Shown piece after piece: positions 16,970 through 25,827 of a stretch of DNA of 46,692 nt (within the stretch, counting starts at the first letter, position 1; every line of letters starts with the position of its first letter). A program made the translations under genes and the position numbers. Origin of the DNA: an uncultured Ruminococcus sp. GTDB lineage: Bacteria; Bacillota; Clostridia; Oscillospirales; Acutalibacteraceae. The stretch spans positions 1-46,692 of the forward strand of contig CACWOX010000017.1 of the NCBI GenBank assembly GCA_902762615.1, given 5' to 3'. The notes under the pieces were generated by a model, which saw nothing but the letters and a program-made list of their open reading frames with translations, did not search any database and had not been told where the DNA came from.

Positions 16970-17845
16970 TTACGGCGTAACGAATTCGTACCCTTTGGCA
17001 CGCGCACTGTCGATGAAGTCCCCGAGAATAGCCGCGTTAGTGGGCGAAACGGCATGCAGCAGGTAGACCGCGCCGGGATGAAGCCTTTCTATGAGCGTAT
17101 TGAGCGACTGGGTCTTATCTCCGGGCGAATTTGTATCCCAGTCCTTATAGGCAAAGCTCCAGAGGCAGGTCTTATACCCCATATTCGACGCAAGCGCAAG
17201 CGTCTGCTCCGAAAATTCACCCTTAGGCGGTCGAAGAAGGGTCATCTCGCAGCCGAAATTCTCCTTGACATAATCGTGAAGCAGGCTGATTTCCTCACGG
17301 CAGGTTTCGATGGATTTTTCCGGCATGGAATAATGCCGCCATGTGTGATTGCCTACCACCTGTCCGTCCTCAATCATCTGCATGACCAGATCGCCTTCGC
17401 GTTTGGCATAATCACCTGTGATGAAAAAGACTGCCTTTACCTTCTTTTCCTTCAATGTGTCAAGTATCTTGGAAGTGTAGCCGTTTTCATACCCTTCGTC
17501 AAATGTGAGGTATATCTTCTTGCTGACGCTGTCGCCTTCTTCCGGCAATCCTATGAATAATCCCCCGAGTTCGCCGTATTTCTGCTGCGAATCCACTGCG
17601 TCGCGCGGTCGGTTCAGCTCGTCAAAGTTCCTGCCCTGCCCCCAGCAAATCTTCTTTGAGCTGAGGGAGGATAATTCCCGCTGCGGCTGTGTGGTACGGG
17701 TCGTCACGGTGGCAGTAGCTTTACTCTCAGGCTGTTTCTTTTTTGGCGCCGCCGAAACATACAGCATCGTATGCACCGCAAACGCCGTTGCCAGAGCAAA
17801 GGCGCATATTCCCGACAGGAGCAGGTTTTTATTACGGTTTTGCAT
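16970..17845 (-). CDS. pdaA: PdaA-like polysaccharide deacetylase
   Basis: About 291 residues. An N-terminal signal/anchor (NLLLSGICAFALATAFAV) and a Thr-rich linker precede a NodB-type deacetylase domain. The order WGQGR, YLTFDEGYENGYT, GNHTWRH (zinc His pair), LRPPKGEFSE and HPGAVYLLHAVS closely follows PdaA, which deacetylates N-acetylmuramic acid on the way to spore-cortex muramic delta-lactam. The catalytic Asp and metal His residues are present. Spore-cortex function is inferred from the family; no spore gene flanks it. The start is uncertain: ATG at 17845 has AAAGGA 9 nt upstream, while ATG at 17863 or 17854 would add 3-6 residues. Confidence 0.85.
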   Translation of the reverse strand: MQNRNKNLLLSGICAFALATAFAVHTMLYVSAAPKKKQPESKATATVTTRTTQPQRELSSLSSKKICWGQGRNFDELNRPRDAVDSQQKYGELGGLFIGLPEEGDSVSKKIYLTFDEGYENGYTSKILDTLKEKKVKAVFFITGDYAKREGDLVMQMIEDGQVVGNHTWRHYSMPEKSIETCREEISLLHDYVKENFGCEMTLLRPPKGEFSEQTLALASNMGYKTCLWSFAYKDWDTNSPGDKTQSLNTLIERLHPGAVYLLHAVSPTNAAILGDFIDSARAKGYEFVTP

Positions 17846-17916
17846 TTCTTTCATTCCTTTCATTTTTGATTTTGTTAAAGGCTCAAGATAAGCCGATATT
17901 ATTTTTCCCCGATGAT

Positions 17917-17963
17917 AACAAAAAAGACCTGCATCATTCTTGCAAGCATGGAATAATGCAGGT
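17917..17963 (-). terminator. Intrinsic terminator of hflX
   Basis: ACCTGCATCATT (from 17927) pairs with AATAATGCAGGT (to 17963) with one mismatch. On the minus strand it is followed by CTTTTTTG. Confidence 0.75.
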
Positions 17964-18052
17964 TCTTTTGTATTTTAAATGTCATATTGCGAAAAATAAT
18001 TGCCTGGGATAATCGGAAAATATTCCGCTTTGTAATTTTTTCTAAAAAATTA

Positions 18053-19297
18053 CTATTCGACAAAATAATCCTTCAATCGCTGCGCCGTGACGGTGTCGAT
18101 AAGGCAGTCCATAAGCAAGCCCTTGTCGGTGTACTCCTCCGAAAACACGGTTCCGTTCTCCCTCACCATAGCCGACTGACCTATGTCGGTAAACGGGAAG
18201 AGCAATTGAACACGCGCTTTTTGCATAGGCAGAGCCTTTTCCACCGCTTCGAGAAGTCCGTCAAAGCCTTCTCCCATTTTGGCGCTTATACGCACGCCTT
18301 CCACACCGCAAATCTCGTCGGGATTTGCTTTGTCAACCTTATTCAGAACGGTTATCACCGGCTTGCCGCCTGCGCCCAGTTCATCGAGCAGCTTTCGGGT
18401 TATGCTCAGATGGTCGCGGAATACCGGCGACGAGCAGTCGCATACATTCAGAATGATGTCCGCCTGCACCGCTTCCTCCAGCGTCGACTTGAACGCCTCT
18501 ATGAGATGATGCGGCAAACGGCGAATGAATCCTACGGTGTCCACCAGCATGACACTGCTGCCCGACGGAAGCTCCAGCGCCCTTGCGGTAGGGTCGAGGG
18601 TGGCAAAAAGCATGTCCTCAGACAGCACTCCCGCATCTGTGAGCGAATTGAGCAATGTGGACTTGCCGGCATTGGTATATCCCACGATCGCCACGGTGAC
18701 CACGCCGTCACGCTTTCGGCGTTCGCGCTGACGGCTGCGCTGCTTTGCCACCTCCGAGAGCTTTTCCTTCAGGGTATCAATGCGCCTGTGAATATGACGG
18801 CGGTCGGTCTCCAGCTTGGTTTCGCCGGGGCCTCTGGTGCCAATGCCGCCGCCGAGTCGGCTCATGGCAATTCCCTTGCCGGTGAGTCTCGGCAGCATAT
18901 ATTTCAGCTGTGCAAGCTCAACCTGCAGCTTGCCCTCGTTTGAACGGGCTCTGCCCGCGAAAATATCCAGTATCAGCATTGTGCGGTCAATGGTGCGCAC
19001 GTCGGTCGCCTGCTCGATGTTGCGCATCTGGATAGGCGACAGCTCACGGTCAAAGATGATCAGATCAATTTCGTTGTCACGGCAGAAATCAGCCATGTCC
19101 TGCAAAAAACCCGAGCCGACACATGTGGCAGGATCAGGCGAAGGACGCTTCTGGCAGATCACACCCGCGACCTCGGCTCCGGCTGTACGGGCAAGCTCCC
19201 GCAGCTCATCGAGCGACTCCTCGGTGTCAGGCTCTCCCAGATCCACCCCCGCAAGCAGGACTCTGGTCTGCCCGGTTTGGGTATCGTGCAATTCCAT
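18053..19297 (-). CDS. hflX: Ribosome-associated GTPase HflX
   Basis: 414 residues. The N-terminal HflX domain carries GSGFL, FDRELSPIQMRN, DRTMLILDIFA and the glycine-rich GGGIGTRGPGETKLETDRR segment. The GTPase domain has G1 (GYTNAGKST), G3 (DTVGF), G4 (NKVD) and G5 (SAK). HflX splits or rescues stalled 70S ribosomes, notably under heat or antibiotic stress. It starts 9 nt after the stop of the membrane zinc-ribbon gene and has no clear ribosome site of its own, so coupling to the upstream gene is likely. Confidence 0.95.
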   Translation of the reverse strand: MELHDTQTGQTRVLLAGVDLGEPDTEESLDELRELARTAGAEVAGVICQKRPSPDPATCVGSGFLQDMADFCRDNEIDLIIFDRELSPIQMRNIEQATDVRTIDRTMLILDIFAGRARSNEGKLQVELAQLKYMLPRLTGKGIAMSRLGGGIGTRGPGETKLETDRRHIHRRIDTLKEKLSEVAKQRSRQRERRKRDGVVTVAIVGYTNAGKSTLLNSLTDAGVLSEDMLFATLDPTARALELPSGSSVMLVDTVGFIRRLPHHLIEAFKSTLEEAVQADIILNVCDCSSPVFRDHLSITRKLLDELGAGGKPVITVLNKVDKANPDEICGVEGVRISAKMGEGFDGLLEAVEKALPMQKARVQLLFPFTDIGQSAMVRENGTVFSEEYTDKGLLMDCLIDTVTAQRLKDYFVE

Positions 19298-19306
19298 AAG
19301 AATGAA

Positions 19307-20464
19307 TTATCGGTCGACGTACTTATTCATCACGCTTACCATGAAGAACGAGCCGAAAATGGCGCCCAGAACCGAGAAAACAATGTTGATAAGGAAGAAC
19401 GAAAGCTGCTTATCCATCAGATAATTCAGCGCACCCGAGAAATCGGTTGAGTCGTTGACATAAGAGAATACCATGCCGAGGAACATAAAGATCACGGAAA
19501 CAATCGCGCTTACCGACATGCAGATGCCCATTCCGGCGCCCTTTGAACGTGTGCCGTGGAGCATGGTGTAAAACACGACCGCAAGCATTCCGGCGGGGAA
19601 ACAGAGAGCAGCCATGTGGAAATCGGCGATCATCGAAACGATCAGGTAAGGTATTACGCCTATAAAAGCGCCCAGCGCCGCGCCGAGTATGCCCTTGCCG
19701 ACAGAGCCCTCCACTTCGGTCGAGGGAGCGTCATCTTTGTCCGAACGGTCGTCGCCCATAATCTCGCGGTATTCGTCTCCGCTGTCGTCGAATGAGATGG
19801 GAGGCTCGGCGTAATCGGAATCGTTGTAGGTTCCGCCGAATTTGTCGGAATAACGGTCGTCGTCATACTTCGACTTCATGCCGGAATATTCGTCATAGGA
19901 ATCGTCGTATTTGCTGCTGTCCGGCTTCATGGGAGCGTATCTGCGCTCGTAATCATCCTCATCTCTCGAAGCCATCGGAGCGGGAACAGGAGCAGGAGCA
20001 GCCTGTGCCGGACGGCGGTTCTGCCTCTGCTTTGCGCTGCATTCCGCGCAGAGAGGCTGCACCATATTGTCCACAAAGGAGCGCTTGGTAGCTTTTGCGC
20101 CGCACTTGACGCAGGTATTCGGCACACGGAAGCCGCACGAACGTGCCTGGGTCACAACAAAATCCAGCACCTTGTCCATCGTGCGCAGGGATATAGTGTC
20201 CCGGCTTTCATCAAAGAACACGGCGAGGTAATTCTCAACGTCGCCTACCTGACCCTGACCAAGCTCGCCGCCCTCCGCGGCAAGCGCATTTTCAAAGCTG
20301 TCAAAGGCTCTGTTGTCTCCGGCGGACAGCATAAACACAAAGAGCTTGCCGCCGTCCTCTTCGCTTACAGCAAAGCCGCAGCCCTGGTAAACTCCGTAAA
20401 CAACGTCGCCCTCTTTGCGATAATTGTTGGCAGACTGCCACGACGCAAGTGATGAACTCATCAT
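19307..20464 (-). CDS. Membrane protein with zinc ribbon and acidic linker, upstream of hflX
   Basis: 385 residues, not recognised. The N-terminal about 115 residues form a soluble alpha/beta domain (YGVYQGCGFAVSEEDGGKLFVFML). A treble-clef type zinc site follows (CVKCGAKA...PLCAECSAK, about 125-155), then an Asp/Tyr/Ser-rich disordered linker (YDDSYDEYSG, KYDDDRYSD), and at the C-terminus four hydrophobic spans with small loops. The start ATG at 20464 has GAGGAGG 9 nt upstream; the longer version from 20548 begins close to the predicted transcription start. The promoter is at 20552-20580. Co-transcribed with hflX. Confidence 0.75.
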   Translation of the reverse strand: MMSSSLASWQSANNYRKEGDVVYGVYQGCGFAVSEEDGGKLFVFMLSAGDNRAFDSFENALAAEGGELGQGQVGDVENYLAVFFDESRDTISLRTMDKVLDFVVTQARSCGFRVPNTCVKCGAKATKRSFVDNMVQPLCAECSAKQRQNRRPAQAAPAPVPAPMASRDEDDYERRYAPMKPDSSKYDDSYDEYSGMKSKYDDDRYSDKFGGTYNDSDYAEPPISFDDSGDEYREIMGDDRSDKDDAPSTEVEGSVGKGILGAALGAFIGVIPYLIVSMIADFHMAALCFPAGMLAVVFYTMLHGTRSKGAGMGICMSVSAIVSVIFMFLGMVFSYVNDSTDFSGALNYLMDKQLSFFLINIVFSVLGAIFGSFFMVSVMNKYVDR

Positions 20465-20551
20465 ATAATCTGTATCCTCCTCGGTGATTTTATAAAGTAA
20501 TGATTGATAATTCTGAGATATCGCAATCAACGTTTCTATCGACCTCACATT

Positions 20552-20580
20552 ATTTTACATCATTTATTCCGCCTCGTCAA
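20552..20580 (-). promoter_or_regulatory. Promoter of the zinc-ribbon/hflX operon
   Basis: On the minus strand: TTGACG (20575-20580), 17-bp spacer, TAAAAT (20552-20557). It occupies one side of the 357-bp divergent gap 20465-20821. Confidence 0.65.
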
Positions 20581-20710
20581 CAGATATTGACCTAATTAAT
20601 CGCCCTTATCAAAATATTTTATAATTTCTTCATCTTTTTTCATTTAATTTGGAATTTAATGTGTTATAAATAACCGCTCAAAAATCGTTAAAAATGACAT
20701 AAAAAAAGAA

Positions 20711-20739
20711 TTGAAATATTGTATAAAATATGATATATT
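20711..20739 (+). promoter_or_regulatory. Promoter of the PAP2/HD-GYP pair
   Basis: TTGAAA (20711-20716), 17-bp spacer ending in TGA, TATATT (20734-20739). The start is near 20746. The leader of about 75 nt carries short GC hairpins next to the ribosome site. Nothing else is seen in the gap. Confidence 0.6.
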
Positions 20740-20821
20740 AATAATGATACATTTAATTTTTATTGTTTTATACAGGATTCGGGGGTGGTAAAGCCATACC
20801 CGGAGCCGGGAGGTTGTTATT

Positions 20822-21460
20822 ATGGACGTCGCATTGAATTATATTCTCGCGCGTATTTCGTCATTTGATCACAATGTGCTGAAATTTGTCAATCATACCA
20901 TGCGCACGGAGTTTCTGGATCATATCATGCCCTACATAACCAAGCTCGGAGACGCGGGCATATTCTGGATTGCGCTTGCCCTGATACTGCTGATTCCCAA
21001 AAAGACACGCCGCACCGGCGCGGCTATGGGCGTCGCCATGCTGATCGGTCTGATTATCGGCAACGGTCTGCTTAAAAATATCATCGCCCGCACAAGACCC
21101 TACGACATTTCAAACACCGTGCTGCCGAGACACAAGCTGCTGATTGATCCCCCGACCGATTATTCCTTCCCGTCGGGACATACCCTTGCGAGCTTTGAAG
21201 CTGCGACAGCCATTTACAAGGATCACACTGTCTACGGATTTTTGGCTTTTGTGCTGGCGCTTCTCATCGCTTTCTCCCGCATTTATCTACAGGTGCATTA
21301 TCCCAGCGACGTGCTGGGCGGCGCTATACTCGGATTCCTGTTTGGTCTGCTGGGCAGCACGATTGTCCGCTCGGTGAGCGACAGGTGGGCGTCCCGCAAA
21401 GCCAAAAAGGAAGAGGAAAAAGCTGCACAGGAAAAGCAGCCAGAGGAATCCTCAAAATAA
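20822..21460 (+). CDS. PAP2-family membrane phosphatase
   Basis: 212 residues with about five membrane spans and the three PAP2 motifs: KNIIARTRPY, PSGHT and SRIYLQVHYPSDVLGG. Such enzymes dephosphorylate phosphatidic acid, undecaprenyl pyrophosphate or similar lipids on the outer face of the membrane; BcrC-like undecaprenyl-PP recycling is one option and cannot be separated here. The C-terminus is a charged Lys/Glu tail. The start ATG at 20822 has GGGAGG upstream. The HD-GYP gene follows after 53 bp on the same strand, with no terminator between. Confidence 0.9.
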   Translation: MDVALNYILARISSFDHNVLKFVNHTMRTEFLDHIMPYITKLGDAGIFWIALALILLIPKKTRRTGAAMGVAMLIGLIIGNGLLKNIIARTRPYDISNTVLPRHKLLIDPPTDYSFPSGHTLASFEAATAIYKDHTVYGFLAFVLALLIAFSRIYLQVHYPSDVLGGAILGFLFGLLGSTIVRSVSDRWASRKAKKEEEKAAQEKQPEESSK

Positions 21461-21513
21461 TAAATCGTCGGTCAGCTGCCCGATTTATCAGAGAAGAAAG
21501 GTGATCTGATCAT

Positions 21514-22800
21514 ATGGCTAAATTTAATCTGTCCTCATTATTAAAAGGCTCCGGCAGCAAATTGGAGCTTGACGAGCGCTCGACAAAGGTCAACAAGCAG
21601 CTACACTTAATCGGTCTTGTCATCAGCATTATGATGTTTGTACTGACAATTGTGCTGCTGGTTATCGCCATAACCAAGGTTTATTCCATCAATAACGATT
21701 TTACAGGCGGCAATGTTACCTACACCACGGCAAACAACGTCAATCAGATCGTTGCGTCGCTCCTGCTGCTGCTTGTAACATCCATGGCAGGACTGATATT
21801 TTTCAGACTGTATCAGGCAAAGCCGCCCTTTTCCAGAGGAAATATCCGTATCATCCGCGTGGTTGCCATCATGCTCATGCTGCTCTCAATACTTCCGATA
21901 CTGTTTCAGGTGGGTGTTGCGGGATTCTTCAATATCCCCATCAAAAAAATCTCCATCAACTTCATGTATATTTTCATCGGCATTATCTTCTACTGTATTT
22001 CGTATGTGTTTGAACACGGCGACATTATGCAGAAGCAGACCTCCGAAATGGTGGGAATTCAAGAGAATATGATTCTCACCATGGCTGAGGCAGCCGAGGC
22101 AAAGTCCGGCAACGTCGGTCAGCACATCAAGCGCGTCTCGGAATACACCAGAGTCATCGCACAGAATATGGGCATGAGCGATGAAGAAGTCGAAAATCTC
22201 CGTTTGGCATCCATGCTTCACGATATAGGCAACATACTTATTCCCAGTGAAATACTTGAAAAGGAAAGCTCCCTCAACGACGAAGAATTTGCCATTATGA
22301 AAACGCACGTTGTCGCCGGCGAGCAGCTTCTTCAGAACGCAGAGGGCAAGGTCATGGAGGTTGCCCGGCAGGTCGCGCTCGATCATCATGAGCACTGGGA
22401 CGGAGCCGGATATATGGGCAAGGTCGGCAAAGAAATCAGTCTGCCCGGCAGAATAGTGGCTGTCGCTGATACATTCGACACGCTCGTGGTAAGCGCCAGA
22501 GGCTACAAAAGCGGCTGGGATCCAAACAAGGCATATCACACCGTATGCGATGACAGCGGAAAGAAATTTGATCCCGAAGTCATTAAGGTATTTATCCAGT
22601 GCTACAAGGAACTGCTTGATATCTATAAGAAATACAACAAGACGTCCAGTAAGGATGCCACTATTTCCGATAATATCGTCGCAGATTACGACAAGATTCT
22701 TGGAGAATACAGCCCGAGGAATAAGGTCAAAACAGAGGAAACATTCACCGCAAACAAATCATATCAGGACGTTGAGCTTGACCTCAGAAGGCTTATCTGA
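21514..22800 (+). CDS. Membrane HD-GYP domain protein
   Basis: 428 residues. About four membrane spans lie in residues 30-170. A short signalling helix (MAEAAEAKSGNVGQHIKRVSEY) leads into an HD-GYP-type metal phosphohydrolase domain: H of QHIKRVSEY, HDIG (SMLHDIGNI), the KTHVVAGEQLL His and HHEHWDGAGY. The usual GYP reads GYM here. Family members degrade cyclic di-GMP or related cyclic dinucleotides. Most metal-binding residues are kept, so activity is plausible. The C-terminal about 70 residues are Lys-rich and probably disordered. The start ATG has AAAGGTGAT upstream. Confidence 0.88.
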   Translation: MAKFNLSSLLKGSGSKLELDERSTKVNKQLHLIGLVISIMMFVLTIVLLVIAITKVYSINNDFTGGNVTYTTANNVNQIVASLLLLLVTSMAGLIFFRLYQAKPPFSRGNIRIIRVVAIMLMLLSILPILFQVGVAGFFNIPIKKISINFMYIFIGIIFYCISYVFEHGDIMQKQTSEMVGIQENMILTMAEAAEAKSGNVGQHIKRVSEYTRVIAQNMGMSDEEVENLRLASMLHDIGNILIPSEILEKESSLNDEEFAIMKTHVVAGEQLLQNAEGKVMEVARQVALDHHEHWDGAGYMGKVGKEISLPGRIVAVADTFDTLVVSARGYKSGWDPNKAYHTVCDDSGKKFDPEVIKVFIQCYKELLDIYKKYNKTSSKDATISDNIVADYDKILGEYSPRNKVKTEETFTANKSYQDVELDLRRLI

Positions 22801-22834
22801 GCTTCGCCTGAAGTATTCATCTAAAAATCAATTT

Positions 22835-22878
22835 GGCGCAGGAGGCTTCTTTGAAGCGAACCTGCGCCTTGTTTTTTT
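22835..22878 (+). terminator. Intrinsic terminator after the HD-GYP gene
   Basis: GGCGCAGG (22835-22842) pairs with CCTGCGCC (22861-22868), followed by TTGTTTTTTT. Confidence 0.85.
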
Positions 22879-22883
22879 CTGAC

Positions 22884-22920
22884 AAAAACGCCGCAGACGC
22901 TTGTAACGGAGTCTGCGGCG
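22884..22920 (-). terminator. Intrinsic terminator of the M23 peptidase gene
   Basis: CGCCGCAGAC pairs with GTCTGCGGCG across 22889-22920. The minus strand then reads TTTTTG. It is adjacent to the opposing terminator of the HD-GYP gene. Confidence 0.85.
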
Positions 22921-22937
22921 AATTCAATTAAATCGCA

Positions 22938-24575
22938 TTAAAAATAATTCATCGGGTTGTTTGCTTGGTTATTCTTGCGTATCTCAAAGTGGAGATGCGG
23001 TCCGGTCGATGCGCCTGTGCTTCCGACACGCCCTATCGCCTGTCCCTTTGCAACAGTGGCTCCAGAGGAGATGGTGACGGCGCTCAGATGGGCATAACAG
23101 GTGGAATATCCGTTGCCGTGAGAGATGATAATATGCAGTCCGTAGCCGCCGGCGGAACGCTTGACCGTTGCGGTGCCGGAATCGGCTGCAACCACCGTGC
23201 GTCCGTATATACCGGCGCATGAAATATCCACGCCGCTGTGGAAACGACCCCAGCGCGGACCGTAAGGCGAAGATATGCTGTGTACGCCTGGAACAGGCCA
23301 CATAAATCTGCCTGTACCCACTCCGCTGGGTTTCTTGGTGCCAACCTCGTATACCGCTTCAACAGGCTGCTTGGTAACGACGGAGGAAATGACTTCGCTT
23401 GCCACCTGCACGCCGTTGATTTCGGTAATCTGCTTTACAACCTCGCGCTCGCCCGGAACGCCCTGTGTAATGCACTTGGAATAGGAGGTATATTCGTTGT
23501 TGTTCTTGACGGTCTTTTTGGTGAAATTGATTGTTTCCTTGACGGTAACGGTGCGGACGGTCTGCACCTTCAGCACCGGAAGCTCCTTTTCGAGCAGCAC
23601 AGATGTACCCGGGACAGGTTCATCGCCGAGATTTTCGTTGAGCTTCAGCAGGCGGTCGTACGACATATTTGCCACATTGGCGATCGACTGAGCAGTATCG
23701 CCTTCGTTGACCGTGTAGAACTGCGTCTCGGTTCGCTTGGTGGATATGGTCTTGGCGAATTTATCGGAGGAAACAATCCTGTCGGTGGAATAAAGACCGC
23801 TGACGATGTCGGTTGTTCCCATGAAACTGACCTTTTCGCCGGGAGTGCCTGTCTTATACTGGTCCAAGAAGCTCTCCATGATGAACTGAATGTCGCCATA
23901 GCTCTTGGCAGCTGCGCAAAGCTCGCCGTTTATGTAAAGTCCGTACGCGCTCTCCACATTGCTGCTGTCGGCAAGCAGAGCCTCGCAGAGCGTTTCGGAG
24001 CTCATATTCATGGAGGAGCTTACCGAAGCCATCGAATAGGACGGTGTGAGGGAATCTATGTAATCGGCGCTGGTGTTTACTGTGCGCTGGCTCAGAAGCT
24101 GGACCGCGTTGTTATATACGCTCTCGTCCTCGATGTAACCCAGCACCTTGCCGTTGCAGGAGACTTCCAGTGCGTGCGAAGAGTTCATCACGTTAAAAAC
24201 CACACCCGCAAGTACGCCTATGCATATCACTGGCAAGACAACATTGACAACGCCTGCAAAAAATCCCTTGTGCAGACCGAATGTGCTGCGGAAGCCTGCT
24301 CCGCTTTTCATTCCGCCGCATATGTCACGGAATTCATGCCACGCGCCCGAAATTGGCTGCGCCACATGGCTGCCGAAAAAACCTGAAATCCTGCCGCTTA
24401 CCGGCTTAAAGAACCTTCTGATTCTGCGGCGCTTGTTGTATGTAGCAAACTGGATCTTGAGACCTGTCCAGTAGAGCATGCGGTAAAGTTTTGCGAATAT
24501 ATTCCGTTTTTTATTTTTGCCGTTTGCCTTTATCTTTTTAATTATTTCATCTTTAGTTTTTGTCATATTGCTCAT
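22938..24575 (-). CDS. M23 (LytM) peptidoglycan endopeptidase with LysM and G5 domains
   Basis: 545 residues. A long basic cytosolic N-terminus (residues 1-105) leads into one transmembrane segment (VVNVVLPVICIGVLAGVVF). Outside are a helical region of about 170 residues, a LysM module (YTVNEGDTAQSIANVANMSY), a G5 domain (VTVKETINFTKKTV...GVPGEREVVKQ) and a LytM metallopeptidase domain with zinc ligands H and D of RFHSGVDIS, YAHLS and GPHLHFE. It would cleave cross-bridge peptides in the wall. All catalytic residues are present. The start ATG at 24575 is kept; an ATG three codons further on is possible. The promoter is at 24633-24660. Confidence 0.92.
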   Translation of the reverse strand: MSNMTKTKDEIIKKIKANGKNKKRNIFAKLYRMLYWTGLKIQFATYNKRRRIRRFFKPVSGRISGFFGSHVAQPISGAWHEFRDICGGMKSGAGFRSTFGLHKGFFAGVVNVVLPVICIGVLAGVVFNVMNSSHALEVSCNGKVLGYIEDESVYNNAVQLLSQRTVNTSADYIDSLTPSYSMASVSSSMNMSSETLCEALLADSSNVESAYGLYINGELCAAAKSYGDIQFIMESFLDQYKTGTPGEKVSFMGTTDIVSGLYSTDRIVSSDKFAKTISTKRTETQFYTVNEGDTAQSIANVANMSYDRLLKLNENLGDEPVPGTSVLLEKELPVLKVQTVRTVTVKETINFTKKTVKNNNEYTSYSKCITQGVPGEREVVKQITEINGVQVASEVISSVVTKQPVEAVYEVGTKKPSGVGTGRFMWPVPGVHSISSPYGPRWGRFHSGVDISCAGIYGRTVVAADSGTATVKRSAGGYGLHIIISHGNGYSTCYAHLSAVTISSGATVAKGQAIGRVGSTGASTGPHLHFEIRKNNQANNPMNYF

Positions 24576-24632
24576 AAATTATGTCACTCTTCTCTAAGCC
24601 AGGATACTACAATTCGATTACAATACTGTTAT

Positions 24633-24660
24633 ATTATACTACAAATTTGTAATAATACAA
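24633..24660 (-). promoter_or_regulatory. Promoter of the M23 gene with a palindrome in its spacer
   Basis: On the minus strand: TTGTAT (24655-24660), 16-bp spacer, TATAAT (24633-24638). The spacer contains the perfect 12-bp palindrome TACAAATTTGTA (24640-24651). Downstream, TGTAAT-N5-TGTAGT (24606-24622) resembles, with one mismatch, the WalR box TGTWAH-N5-TGTWAH of Firmicutes cell-wall genes. Confidence 0.5.
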
Positions 24661-24712
24661 CCCCGAAACGACATTTTCTTGCAATCTCCGCATAAAAAAA
24701 TCCGTTTCGGGG
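24661..24712. terminator. Long-loop hairpin, possible terminator
   Basis: CCCCGAAACG (24661-24670) pairs exactly with CGTTTCGGGG (24703-24712), with a 32-nt loop and no proper T-run. It lies downstream of the phospholipase-like gene and just upstream of the M23 promoter. The 255-bp gap holds no other feature apart from a lone TGATATAAT at about 24786 on the plus strand. Confidence 0.35.
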
Positions 24713-24830
24713 TCATTTAAATATATATTGCACAAATAAATCATCAATAATTCGGCAAATTCACGTTTCAATATGATATTTATGTGATATAATACCTTAA
24801 AACATGGTTGGATTGGCTGCTATCTGCATT

Positions 24831-25799
24831 TCACTTATTGTCTGTGGAATCCCAGTGTATTCCGCTGAAATTAATACCGTCGGTAAAGCTCTCAAAATCT
24901 CCGCTGCCCTTGTGCATGACGTCTTCCACCAGCATTTCAACAAGCGACTTCGATTCAAACTGAGCCATCGACGTCAGGTCAAAGAAGCTCATGTTAGAGC
25001 GGAAGCTCTTGTCTCTCGGGTCGAACCACACGCTGTTGGTCATGTTGGCGTAATCAAAGTCGTCATCGTGCGTCTTAGGATAAAAGCGGCATGCAAGAGC
25101 GCCGCCCTTCGTGCCGGGTCTTACATAGGGAAGCAGCCGCTCGGCAAACTCAGCAGCCGGCTTTTTGATAAAATAGGGATCCTTGCGCAGTCTTGTGCCA
25201 AATCTGAAATCCTCCGTCAGCGTCATGGCGAGCTTTCTGGGAGTGTGAACGCCGTAGAGGTCACAGAGGAGCAAAGAATACAAAACAGCCGTCGCCGCGT
25301 CAAGCCCTTCACATTCGGGCAGACAGTCGTCGAGGTCCAGATCGCTTATCGTAAGCCCCTTTTCCCGACGGAGCATCATCAGATCAAGATTGCTCTCGAT
25401 CAGGGCGTGATATTTGTAATTCCTGCCGCGCTCGTCGGTCTTTTCCAGCAGCTCCATGTTGTAATGCACCAACGGGTGCACAAGTCTGTCATAGCAATAA
25501 TGACAGCAAAAGCCCATTGCGTAGGAGAGTATCAGATCAAAGTCCTGCCGGTCGCTGCAATACCGGCATACCTTGGCAAGGGAACGGAACAGCGCAACGG
25601 GATCTCCGCCGTGAATGGCAGAGCCGTAGGAACGCAGACTGCCCGACTGCCACGGCATCATTCTGTGAAAAAAGAGTATATCGGGACCCTGGCAGCCCCA
25701 AATAAAAGCCTCCTTGTTAAGAAACGGAAAGGACTCTTCAAAACCCTCTTCATTTAAAATACGCTTTCCCAGCAGCCAGTGACTGATAATATCAGGCAT
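24831..25799 (-). CDS. Zinc-dependent phospholipase C-like protein
   Basis: 322 residues resembling the zinc-dependent phospholipase C family (PF00882 type). Seen are ISHWLLGKRI, FIWGCQGPDILFF, GFCCHYCYDRLVHPLVHY and HALIESNLDLMM, which supply the His/Asp/Glu ligands of the three-zinc site. There is no signal peptide, unlike secreted clostridial phospholipases, so it probably acts inside the cell on an unknown substrate. The start ATG at 25799 follows GGAGG at 8 nt. A longer frame to 25889 would run through an intrinsic terminator and is rejected. The gene is preceded by the unusual leader at 25828-26003. Confidence 0.75.
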   Translation of the reverse strand: MPDIISHWLLGKRILNEEGFEESFPFLNKEAFIWGCQGPDILFFHRMMPWQSGSLRSYGSAIHGGDPVALFRSLAKVCRYCSDRQDFDLILSYAMGFCCHYCYDRLVHPLVHYNMELLEKTDERGRNYKYHALIESNLDLMMLRREKGLTISDLDLDDCLPECEGLDAATAVLYSLLLCDLYGVHTPRKLAMTLTEDFRFGTRLRKDPYFIKKPAAEFAERLLPYVRPGTKGGALACRFYPKTHDDDFDYANMTNSVWFDPRDKSFRSNMSFFDLTSMAQFESKSLVEMLVEDVMHKGSGDFESFTDGINFSGIHWDSTDNK

Positions 25800-25827
25800 G
25801 ATCAAAACCTCCAGACTTTGTTTTTTT

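Noticed and set aside
24804-25757. Long plus-strand reading frame preceded by TGATATAAT
   Set aside because: It is antisense to the phospholipase-like gene, its product has no domain character (biased His/Arg/Val) and there is no ribosome site.
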